DNA of 5,975 nt from VFKE01 sp031400955 (GTDB taxonomy: Bacteria; Verrucomicrobiota; Verrucomicrobiia; Verrucomicrobiales; Verrucomicrobiaceae), in NCBI GenBank assembly GCA_031400955.1, contig JANNQW010000326.1, forward strand, positions 1 through 5,975, written 5' to 3'. Positions 1-5,776 of this stretch are shown piece after piece (the first letter of the stretch is position 1; each line of letters begins with the position of its first letter). Made by a program: the position numbers and the translations under genes. Under the pieces are notes generated by a model. That model saw only the letters and a program-made list of their open reading frames with translations. It was not told where the DNA came from and ran no database searches.

Positions 1-53
1 GCGAGCACGTCGCGGTTGGGTTCGTAGGTGTTGGTCACGGTGTGTGCGCTCAC
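1..53 (-). CDS. Possible N-terminus of a gene downstream of glpD (partial)
   Basis: Just past the glpD stop, an open frame starts with GTG (51-53) and runs off the left edge without a stop, reading V-S-A-H-T-V-T-N-T-Y-E-P-N-R-D-V-L. A second GTG at 36-38 lies in the same frame. It is preceded at a reasonable distance by AAGGTGAG, the only Shine-Dalgarno-like sequence near a start in this window, so the true start may be 36-38. The gap to the glpD stop is 9 bases (for the first GTG), which suggests an operon with glpD. The fragment is too short to assign to a family. It is in the same reading frame as glpD, separated from it only by the TGA at 63-65, so it could also be chance open sequence. 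Confidence 0.4.
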   Translation of the reverse strand, partial: MSAHTVTNTYEPNRDVL

Positions 54-62
54 CTTAACAAT

Positions 63-1619
63 TCAATACACATACCCTGCAGCCACACGCTTGAATTCCT
101 CCGCACTCTTGTTCGCCCAGACTTCATCCCTGCCCAACTCCCGCGCCATGATCTCCGCAACGACAGGCGTGGCTTCCATCGCGGCGCTGGCATCGAGAAA
201 CAGAGCGCGCGTCCTGCGAGCGAGCACATCCTCCACCGTGCGCGCCATTTCATTGCGAACGTGCCAGACAACTTCCGCTTTCTGATATTCCAATCTCGGA
301 TGGATCGTCTCAGCAAGTGATGCGTTCGCGCGCGCCAGCTCAGCCACACCCATGGCGTCGGTTCCATAGACATTCCATGGCCCCGACGTTCCCGGATCTT
401 CCATGGCACCATGAAGCCTGAGCGACTCAGTCGCGCATTGATGCTTTTCGAGACCGGCAATATCCTCCGCGCGGTTCACCACGTCTTCGGCCATCTTGCG
501 ATAGGTCGTCCACTTGCCACCTGTGATGGTGAGGAGACCGCTGTCAGAAATCAGGATGGTGTGATCGCGAGAAAGCACAGCCGTGTTCTTTGCGTCACCG
601 CGCCTTACCAGCGGACGCAGCCCAGCGTAAATGCTCAGGACATCGGACGGCTGTGGATCGCGTGTCAGGTAGCGCGCCGCATGATTCATCAGAAACTCCC
701 GCTCCTCCGGCAACGCGCGTGGTTCAATGGTTATTCCGTCGCACGGAGTGTCTGTCGTCCCCACTACCACGCGTCCATGCCACGGCACGGCAAAGAGCAC
801 CCGGCCGTCGTCCGTCTTCGGAATCATGATCGCCGAGTCCCCCGGCAGAAATTCGCGCGGCAGAACGATGTGCACACCTTGACTGGCCGCGACAACCCCC
901 GTCGCGTCGGCGTCATCCATCTGACGCACGGCGTCCACAAAGACACCGGTGGCATTGATGACGCAACGCGCGCGCATTTCGTATTCAGCACCGCTCTCCA
1001 CATCGCGCACCAGCGCACCGCAAATTTTGCCATGTTCTTTGATCAAGCCGGCGCACTCGACGTAGTTCAACACCACCGCTCCGTGATCCACCGCGCTCTG
1101 TGCCAGCGTCACGGCCAGCCGCGCATCATCGAACTGCCCGTCGTGGTAAATGACTCCGCCAGTGAGATGCTCTTGCTCGATGGTCGGGATATGCTGCACT
1201 GTTTCCTCTCGCGACAGCCAGCGCGAGGGTGCAAGGCCCAGCTCACCCGCGAGCTGATCGTAAGCCTTCATGCCGATGCCGTAGAACGGCCCTTCCCACC
1301 AATGGTAGTTCGGAATTACGAAGGGCAGTGAGTGCACCAGATGCGGCGCGTTGCGATGCAGCCGTCCGCGTTCGCGCAAAGCTTCCATCACGAGTGAAAT
1401 ATTGCCCTGCTTCAAGTAGCGCACGCCACCGTGAACCAGCTTGGTGCTGCGACTGGAAGTTCCCTTCGCAAAATCGCTGCGCTCGATCAACAGCACCCGA
1501 TGCCCACGCACTGCGGCGTCGACCGCGGCGCCAAGTCCCGTCGCTCCACCACCGATGATGAGAACGTCCCACGTTTCGTCGCGCGAACGAACTTGGTCGA
1601 GTCCGGCATCGCGTTTCAT
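63..1619 (-). CDS. glpD: Aerobic glycerol-3-phosphate dehydrogenase (FAD-dependent)
   Basis: This enzyme oxidises sn-glycerol-3-phosphate to dihydroxyacetone phosphate and passes electrons through FAD to the quinone pool; family members sit on the cytoplasmic face of the inner membrane. The 518 residues are close to the usual length of about 500. The N-terminal Rossmann motif GGGATGLG is at residues 23-30, followed by the acidic strand end LLIER (43-47). The family signature GTSSRSTKLVHGGVRYL is at 53-69. Other hallmarks are YHDGQFDDARL (158-168), FAVPWHGRVVVGTTDTP (276-292), YAGLRPL (331-337, with the substrate-site arginine R335) and GGKWTTYR (367-374). The C-terminal helical domain spans about 420-518. 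The ATG at 1617-1619 is 19 residues before the Rossmann strand, which fits the family, but no Shine-Dalgarno is visible. No glpK or glpF is in the window. A terminator just upstream suggests it has its own promoter, which I could not locate. Nothing looks broken. Confidence 0.96.
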   Translation of the reverse strand: MKRDAGLDQVRSRDETWDVLIIGGGATGLGAAVDAAVRGHRVLLIERSDFAKGTSSRSTKLVHGGVRYLKQGNISLVMEALRERGRLHRNAPHLVHSLPFVIPNYHWWEGPFYGIGMKAYDQLAGELGLAPSRWLSREETVQHIPTIEQEHLTGGVIYHDGQFDDARLAVTLAQSAVDHGAVVLNYVECAGLIKEHGKICGALVRDVESGAEYEMRARCVINATGVFVDAVRQMDDADATGVVAASQGVHIVLPREFLPGDSAIMIPKTDDGRVLFAVPWHGRVVVGTTDTPCDGITIEPRALPEEREFLMNHAARYLTRDPQPSDVLSIYAGLRPLVRRGDAKNTAVLSRDHTILISDSGLLTITGGKWTTYRKMAEDVVNRAEDIAGLEKHQCATESLRLHGAMEDPGTSGPWNVYGTDAMGVAELARANASLAETIHPRLEYQKAEVVWHVRNEMARTVEDVLARRTRALFLDASAAMEATPVVAEIMARELGRDEVWANKSAEEFKRVAAGYVY

Positions 1620-1688
1620 GGTAAGAGCAAGGGAGCGCGATCATTCCCCTCAGCAACAAACTTTTCCAGTCATCACGCATCGCTCAGC

Positions 1689-1724
1689 AAAGAAAAGCCA
1701 CCGGCCGCGAAGGAGCCGATGGCT
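1689..1724 (-). terminator. Intrinsic terminator after the glycine-zipper gene
   Basis: On the minus strand a 10-bp stem (AGCCATCGGC with GCCGGTGGCT, one G-U pair, positions 1715-1724 and 1696-1705) closes a 9-base loop and is followed directly by TTTTCTTT. It starts 26 bases after the stop codon of the lipoprotein gene (1751). The T-rich side is on the minus strand only, so it stops leftward transcription. It separates that gene from glpD. Confidence 0.85.
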
Positions 1725-1750
1725 GCAAGTTTCATTCTGAGTCAGCGGAC

Positions 1751-2044
1751 TTAATAACGACGTTGCTGAGCGTCCTGATAACCCTGGTTGTAGGCATTCT
1801 GCTGCGCATTCTGGTTTTCCAGATTCGTGATGCGCTGCTGCTGATTGCCGATCATGCCGCCTGCAGCCGCTCCCACGCCGCCACCGATCAGGGCGCCTGC
1901 TGTAGTATTGCCGCTCTGATGACCGATGATGCCGCCCACCAAGGCTCCAGTGCCAGCGCCGGTAAGGGCTCCGCTGGTAGTGTCACAACTTACGCTCAGG
2001 AACGAGGCCGCTCCGAGCACCGACAGTATAACAATCTTGCGCAT
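1751..2044 (-). CDS. Small glycine-zipper lipoprotein (envelope protein)
   Basis: This 97-residue protein begins with a short positive end (MRK), a hydrophobic stretch and a cysteine at residue 20 (FLSVSC). That is a signal peptide with a lipobox-like end, although position -3 is S rather than the usual L. After it come two glycine-zipper segments, about residues 25-42 (ALTGAGTGALVGGIIG) and 49-67 (AGALIGGGVGAAAGGMIG), separated by a polar linker HQSGNTT. The tail (68-97) is rich in Q and N and includes a possible short coiled coil (QQRITNLENQNAQQNA). This resembles the YMGG/OmpA-like glycine-zipper lipoproteins of Gram-negative envelopes, whose exact role is mostly unknown. The paired zippers suggest membrane-associated helix packing. 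The start has no Shine-Dalgarno. It has its own terminator downstream and a 180-base gap upstream, so it is probably a single-gene unit. Confidence 0.8.
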   Translation of the reverse strand: MRKIVILSVLGAASFLSVSCDTTSGALTGAGTGALVGGIIGHQSGNTTAGALIGGGVGAAAGGMIGNQQQRITNLENQNAQQNAYNQGYQDAQQRRY

Positions 2045-2113
2045 GGTTTAAATGGGGTTCGAGTTTTCTTGAATGGTTTGACTGTGAAGAGCGCGATTCA
2101 TTCAACGCCTAGC

Positions 2114-2144
2114 TTAATAAACGCGATGCTCGCGTCGCGTCCAA
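2114..2144 (-). promoter_or_regulatory. Weak promoter candidate with a palindrome in its spacer
   Basis: On the minus strand, TTGGAC (2139-2144) and TATTAA (2114-2119) lie 19 bases apart, upstream of the glycine-zipper gene, with a leader of about 65 bases. The spacer holds a perfect inverted repeat ACGCGA-TGC-TCGCGT (2121-2135), as an operator might. The -35 match is poor and the spacing long, so this is a suggestion only. Confidence 0.2.
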
Positions 2145-2192
2145 TCTTTCTCATGCAATTATTTGCAAGCAGCTGCGTCACAATCCGCCTGT

Positions 2193-2211
2193 CGCCGACA
2201 ACCAGTCGGCG
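2193..2211. other. Hairpin downstream of pyrE
   Basis: CGCCGAC (2193-2199) and GTCGGCG (2205-2211) form a perfect 7-bp GC-rich stem around the 5-base loop AACCA, 13 bases past the pyrE stop. No T-tract follows on either strand, so it is not a standard intrinsic terminator. It may protect the 3' end of the pyrE transcript or assist factor-dependent termination. The rest of the 2045-2224 gap shows only the weak promoter candidate. Confidence 0.45.
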
Positions 2212-2224
2212 CGCCCACCCCCCC

Positions 2225-2797
2225 TCAACCAAGAAGCTGCGACCGGGTGAAGGCAGAGCAGACCTTCACTCCCCGGGCTTCAATGTTCGCCCGACCGCCT
2301 TCTTCGCGATCAAGCAACACCAGCGCGAAAGCCACCTTCCCGCCCTCCGCTTCGATCTGGTCGATGGCCTTCAAGGTGGAGCCACCGGTGGTGATCACAT
2401 CATCAACCACAGCCACCACATCGCCGGCCTTGAAGTTTCCTTCGACGAGTTTTTTTCTCCCATGTTGTTTAGCTTCCTTCCGCACGCTGAAAGCGTGGAC
2501 GGCGCTGGCCGGATCAGCCTGATACGAAGCGACGGCTACCGAAAGTGCCACTGGGTCCGCGCCCATCGTGAGACCACCGACAGCGGCGATCTTTACCCCG
2601 AGCTGTTGCTCCGCCTCTCGCAGGATCGGAAGCAGCACCTGCCCCACCAGCGCGCCACCTTGCGCATCGAGTGTGGTCAGACGGCAATCGACGTAAAGAT
2701 CGCTCTTCGCGCCGGAGGCCAGTGTGAAGTCACCGCGCATGACGGATTTTTTTAGTAGGAGATCGCGAAGAGCGGAGCGGGTGGAATCGGGGTTCAT
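2225..2797 (-). CDS. pyrE: Orotate phosphoribosyltransferase
   Basis: PyrE transfers the phosphoribosyl group of PRPP to orotate, giving orotidine 5'-monophosphate, the fifth step of de novo pyrimidine synthesis; it is a cytosolic dimer. With the ATG at 2795-2797 the protein has 190 residues, normal for the family. Family motifs appear in order: FTLASGAKSDLYVDCR (24-39, orotate side), GGLTMGADP (74-82), the flexible catalytic loop RKEAKQHGRKK (106-116, borrowed across the dimer), and the PRPP-binding motif VVDDVITTGGST (130-141). The frame stays open upstream to 3043, but those 82 extra codons would overlap the end of the preceding gene and look non-coding, so the MNPDST start is preferred. 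No Shine-Dalgarno is seen. The gap to the upstream TPR gene is 89 bases with no terminator, so read-through is possible. No other pyr genes are in view. Confidence 0.95.
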   Translation of the reverse strand: MNPDSTRSALRDLLLKKSVMRGDFTLASGAKSDLYVDCRLTTLDAQGGALVGQVLLPILREAEQQLGVKIAAVGGLTMGADPVALSVAVASYQADPASAVHAFSVRKEAKQHGRKKLVEGNFKAGDVVAVVDDVITTGGSTLKAIDQIEAEGGKVAFALVLLDREEGGRANIEARGVKVCSAFTRSQLLG

Positions 2798-2812
2798 GTT
2801 GAAGATGGTTTT

Positions 2813-2842
2813 GTTATAAATGCTGTCGCTGCACGGATGAAA
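2813..2842 (-). promoter_or_regulatory. Promoter candidate for pyrE
   Basis: On the minus strand, TATAAC (2813-2818) is a good -10 match. It lies 15 bases before the pyrE ATG and 18 bases after a weak -35 candidate TTTCAT (2837-2842). Transcription would start about 8 bases before the ATG, giving a very short leader. This supports the 2797 start, but the -35 match is poor. Confidence 0.28.
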
Positions 2843-2886
2843 AGCACAAATGACAAATCTTATGACATCAGCCGGTCCGCAACCAC

Positions 2887-5340
2887 TCAGGGTGCCGCAG
2901 GCCGGGTCTCCCGAATCGGTTTGCCCTCTTGAAAAAGGCTGCGTGCCTTTTGGATGGCGTCGACTAATGCACGGTTGCTTTGAGTCGTGGCTAAAGACAG
3001 AGTTCGCTCCGCAGTTTCCACCGCCTCGGTAAAGCGGCCGCACTCGGCATAGGCGGCAGACAGAGTATACAAAACCATCGGATGAGTGCCGCCGGTCACA
3101 TGGTTGGCCTGTTGCGCCAGTTCCAGCGCCCTTGCGCCATTGCGCTGCGAAGATACAGAACTGGTCGCCATGATCCAGGCCAGATTATTGAGCGCCCCCA
3201 GTTCCATAGGGTTGCACTTGATGGCAAGTTCGTAATGGACCATCGCCTCATCCACGCGCTTTAACTGAAGCAGGACGTTGCCGAGATTCAGATGGGCCAG
3301 CGTGTAATCCGGCTTGAGTTCCAAGGCTTTCTGAAATTGGATGATCGACTCGTCTGCCCGGCCTTTTTGCTGGAGGGCATTGCCAAGATTGTAGCTGGCG
3401 TCGGGTAACCCCGGGTTAATTTCCTGGGCTTTCTGAAAATGAAGGATCGCCTGATCAACTTGACCCTTTTGCAGAAAAGAAGCGCCAAGGTTGTTGTGCG
3501 CCTCTGAGTAATCCGGTTTGATTTCAACTGCCTTCTGAAATATCTCGTTCGCCTTGTCCACTTCCCCCTTTTGAAACAAGGCATTGCCGAGGTTGTAATA
3601 TGCCTCTGCGTAATTGAGCTTAATCTCAATGGCTTGCTCGTAATGATCGATGGCCTCGTCCACCTGGTTTTTTTGCATCAGGGCATTGCCCAAGTCGTAG
3701 TGGGCTGCGGCGTAATCCGGTTTGATTTCCAAAACTTTCCGGGAATGAAAAATCGCCTCGTCCACTTGTCCGTTCTGAAGAAAAGTCACACTGAGGTTTT
3801 TGTGGGCATCCGCGTAGTCCGGTTTGATTTCTAGCGCCTTTTTGTAATGGGAGATGGCCAAATCCACCTGGCCTTTTTGCATAAGTGTAAAAAAGGCCAG
3901 GTTGTTGTGCGCTCTGGCATTGGTCGGCATTTTTGAAACGGTATCCTGCCAGATGTCGTATTCCGACTGATAAGTGCGGTTGCGCCAGAACGTCAGTCCG
4001 CCCAGTCCCAGTAAAATGAGCGCCACCACCACTGCGGGCAAAGTCCAGCCTTTCAGCGCAGAACGCTTTCCGTCTCGCGCCATTCTCTCCCGCAATCTAC
4101 GCCAACCGGCATAGCCTCCCGCCACCAGCAACACCATCACCGCGGCCAGTGGCAGATACATCCGGTGCTCTGCCGAAGTCTGGTTCGTCGGGACCACACT
4201 CGTGGTCGGCGCCAAAATCAAAAAGAACCACGCCCCGGCAAATCCAGCCCAGTGCCTTCGCCACACGCCCGCCACCGTCGCGGCGAGCAACAGCGTCACT
4301 ATCAACGCTGCCGATACAATCCCCCAGAAGCCAGGCGTCACTTCCGTGCCGTAATCAAAAATCAGCGGATGCGGCCAGACACTGAGGCGCAAGTAATGCA
4401 CCACCGTTCCAAACTGGGTCAGAGCGTATTCCCACCAGCTCATCCCACTGATAATCTCCGCCGCTGGACTTGGCGCATCCGTCGGCGAAAACATTTTCTT
4501 CAAAATGTCCAGGTTCGAACCGCCCGTTCCCAGCAGCAACGCAGCCAGCACCGCCCAGGTTGAGAACAGCGCCAGATAAAATCCCCGACGCTCCCGCCAG
4601 ATCTGCTTGATGGAACCGGTCACGAACACCCAATCATAAAGCAAGACCATGAGCGGGGCCGTCGCCATAACTTCCTTGGCTGTCATGCCCAGCGCGCACA
4701 TCGCCACCGTCCCCGCCCGCCACCACCGCCCGCCGTCTATTCCACGAATGAAACAATAAAGTGTGAGCAGATAAATCAAACCCAACAGCGACTCCGCGCG
4801 CTGCACCATGTAGGTCACCGATTCTGTTTGCAACGGATGCACCACCCAGAGCAGCGCCACCACCAGCGCCAGCCACGGCGCGGATCCAGAACCCAAGCGC
4901 CCCGGCGGCTGAACCCGCAACAATGTCCGGCGCACGATCCCGTAAAGGGTCAGTCCCGCGAGCACATGCACCAGAAGATTTACCGCATGATAGCCCCACA
5001 CTTCCAATCCGCCCATGGCATGATTCAAAGCAAAACTCAGGTTCAGCAGCGGGCGACCTTCCACTGTGACTCCCTTGGAAAACGCTCCCGGCTCCGGAAA
5101 CAAGACACGCCCCAAGGAGAGCAGTTGCCGGATCGTTGGGTTGTCCCTGATAGCCTCGCAGTCATCAAAAACAAAAGGGCCGCAAAAACTATTGGAATAA
5201 ACCAGCAGACCCGCCAGCCCAATCAGGAACAAGGGCAGTGCCCTCGTCCAGCAAGACGCACCCCCGTCAAGGGACGCGACTCTGTCAGGTTGTTTGACCG
5301 GGCGCTCTATTTTCGTCCGGCGGGCTTTCTTGCGACTCAT
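2887..5340 (-). CDS. TMTC-like GT-C membrane protein with C-terminal TPR repeats
   Basis: This 817-residue protein has a basic cytoplasmic N-terminus (MSRKKARRTK), about 11 predicted membrane segments between residues 34 and 450, and a soluble C-terminal TPR domain (474-788). The membrane half carries sequences typical of the TMTC/GT-C fold. These are an acidic pair in the first loop, FVFDDCEAIRDN (56-67, D59 and D60), then GRPLLNLSFALNH (95-107), HPLQTESVTYMVQRAESL (168-185), GMTAKEVMATAPL (218-230) and SAEHRMYLPLAAV (389-401). In eukaryotic TMTC proteins this arrangement makes O-mannosyltransferases that use dolichyl-phosphate mannose. By analogy the bacterial protein may transfer a sugar from a polyprenyl carrier, with TPRs binding the acceptor outside the membrane. 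That role is inference; the fold and repeats are visible. Seven canonical 34-residue TPRs run from 474 to 711, followed by degenerate ones. The ATG at 5338-5340 lacks a Shine-Dalgarno. Confidence 0.85.
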   Translation of the reverse strand: MSRKKARRTKIERPVKQPDRVASLDGGASCWTRALPLFLIGLAGLLVYSNSFCGPFVFDDCEAIRDNPTIRQLLSLGRVLFPEPGAFSKGVTVEGRPLLNLSFALNHAMGGLEVWGYHAVNLLVHVLAGLTLYGIVRRTLLRVQPPGRLGSGSAPWLALVVALLWVVHPLQTESVTYMVQRAESLLGLIYLLTLYCFIRGIDGGRWWRAGTVAMCALGMTAKEVMATAPLMVLLYDWVFVTGSIKQIWRERRGFYLALFSTWAVLAALLLGTGGSNLDILKKMFSPTDAPSPAAEIISGMSWWEYALTQFGTVVHYLRLSVWPHPLIFDYGTEVTPGFWGIVSAALIVTLLLAATVAGVWRRHWAGFAGAWFFLILAPTTSVVPTNQTSAEHRMYLPLAAVMVLLVAGGYAGWRRLRERMARDGKRSALKGWTLPAVVVALILLGLGGLTFWRNRTYQSEYDIWQDTVSKMPTNARAHNNLAFFTLMQKGQVDLAISHYKKALEIKPDYADAHKNLSVTFLQNGQVDEAIFHSRKVLEIKPDYAAAHYDLGNALMQKNQVDEAIDHYEQAIEIKLNYAEAYYNLGNALFQKGEVDKANEIFQKAVEIKPDYSEAHNNLGASFLQKGQVDQAILHFQKAQEINPGLPDASYNLGNALQQKGRADESIIQFQKALELKPDYTLAHLNLGNVLLQLKRVDEAMVHYELAIKCNPMELGALNNLAWIMATSSVSSQRNGARALELAQQANHVTGGTHPMVLYTLSAAYAECGRFTEAVETAERTLSLATTQSNRALVDAIQKARSLFQEGKPIRETRPAAP
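3208..3921 (-). repeat. 102-bp tandem repeat encoding seven TPR units
   Basis: Seven in-frame 102-bp units encode the 34-residue TPRs at residues 474-711 of the TPR gene. The units keep recognisable DNA identity: the block TCCGG(T/C)TTGA recurs on the plus strand at 3308, 3512, 3716 and 3818, all spaced by multiples of 102, and the unit near 3610 carries a diverged copy. At the protein level the shared core is ALEIKPDYA, NLGNAL.QKG and VDEAI. The similarity suggests growth by unit duplication. Confidence 0.9.
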
Positions 5341-5341
5341 G

Positions 5342-5362
5342 AGCGGACAAACTATGTCCGCT
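5342..5362. repeat. Perfect 8-bp inverted repeat before the TPR gene
   Basis: AGCGGACA (5342-5349) and TGTCCGCT (5355-5362) are exact reverse complements around the 5-base centre AACTA. The repeat lies one base upstream of the TPR gene ATG and covers the -10 candidate. It could be an operator for a dimeric regulator, a leader hairpin, or the end of a small mobile repeat. A related block AAACTATG also occurs at 5349-5356 and 5378-5385, 29 bases apart. Confidence 0.6.
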
Positions 5363-5377
5363 GCCTGCGCGGGTCAA
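5349..5377 (-). promoter_or_regulatory. Promoter candidate for the TPR gene
   Basis: On the minus strand, TTGACC (5372-5377, five of six consensus bases) is followed after 17 bases by TAGTTT (5349-5354, three of six). The predicted start of transcription falls within a few bases of the ATG at 5340, so the message would be leaderless or nearly so. The -10 lies inside the inverted repeat at 5342-5362, which would let a bound repressor block it. Confidence 0.35.
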
Positions 5378-5558
5378 AAACTATGCGCGACACAGGCCTA
5401 AGACATTGCTGGCAGAAAGTAGTCACGAGCATTTTGAAAATCTCGGGCAGGTTGTTGACTGAGGTATAGCTGTTGCCAATAAACAAAATTCGTGAGGGAA
5501 GTGTCGCGGCTTGAGCGTGAGTCGAAAGAATCACGACATGCAAAGAATGATCAACCAT
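5352..5558 (-). pseudogene. Truncated SGNH/GDSL hydrolase remnant
   Basis: From the ATG at 5556-5558 the frame reads MVDHSLHVVILSTHAQAATLP and then SRILFIGNSYTSVNNLPEIFKML (about 5424-5495). That is the opening strand and nucleophile block of SGNH hydrolases, with the catalytic serine in GNSYT. Such enzymes act on esters of carbohydrates or lipids and are often secreted. The AQA at residues 15-17 could be the end of a signal peptide, but the part before it is not a convincing hydrophobic core. After EIFKML the family similarity stops, and the frame ends at 5352 inside the inverted repeat. The remaining 150 or more residues, including the GxND block and the catalytic Asp-His, are absent. No other frame continues it. 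The reading frame is also open upstream to an ATG at 5684, with nothing recognisable there. It is a relic, not a working enzyme. Confidence 0.65.
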
Positions 5559-5737
5559 GCGGATCCACCAGCCTTTGATCTGGCACTTGTAGGGGGAGAC
5601 TGGAATAATTTTACCATCAACATGGTGACTCGGATAATGCCACAAGATGAACCTTGGGCAAGGCGGCAGTTCAATAGATCGCACCGCTAGTTTTCTTGTT
5701 GCTAGATTGATATTTATCCTCCCTTGCTCCGCCCGGG
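5559..5737. other. Region with no recognisable gene
   Basis: This stretch lies between the hydrolase relic and the promoter of the rightward gene. The minus-strand frame is open to 5684 and would read MRSIELPPCPRF and onward to KGWWIR, but no family is recognisable and it has no signal-like start. I see no RNA gene, terminator or repeat. It may be decayed upstream sequence of the hydrolase relic. Confidence 0.4.
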
Positions 5738-5767
5738 TTGACGTGATGGGGCTCGGGTGTGTATCCT
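5738..5767 (+). promoter_or_regulatory. Promoter candidate for the rightward secreted-protein gene
   Basis: TTGACG (5738-5743, five of six consensus bases) and TATCCT (5762-5767, four of six) are separated by 18 bases. Transcription would begin at about 5774, only about 3 bases before the ATG at 5777, so the message is probably leaderless. No Shine-Dalgarno is present, which agrees with this. Confidence 0.45.
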
Positions 5768-5776
5768 GCGCATCTG

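Noticed and set aside
411..1331. 306-residue plus-strand open frame across glpD
   Set aside because: It lies entirely antisense to a glpD that has every family motif, its translation is rich in R and H without domains, and it is explained by GC-rich codon bias.
1763..2755. 330-residue plus-strand open frame
   Set aside because: It is antisense to both the glycine-zipper gene and pyrE, crosses their intergenic gap, and has no recognisable domain.
2846..2868. Direct repeat TGACA...TGACA downstream of the TPR gene as a target-site duplication
   Set aside because: It is only 5 bp with about 12 bases between start points, and no insertion element lies between the copies. Chance is sufficient.
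2798..3043. 82-codon N-terminal extension of pyrE
   Set aside because: It overlaps the 3' end of the TPR gene, crosses the intergenic region, and gives a protein longer than any normal PyrE. The family start is at 2797.
3208..3921. CRISPR-like regular repeats
   Set aside because: The 102-bp period encodes in-frame 34-residue TPRs with no spacer-repeat alternation.
5342..5362. Intrinsic terminator at the inverted repeat
   Set aside because: No T-tract follows on either strand, and the position one base upstream of a start codon suits an operator or a repeat better.
4828..5469. 213-residue plus-strand open frame
   Set aside because: It is antisense to the membrane half of the TPR gene and runs through the promoter and the hydrolase relic. 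Its composition (R, Q, H rich) is typical of an antisense frame.
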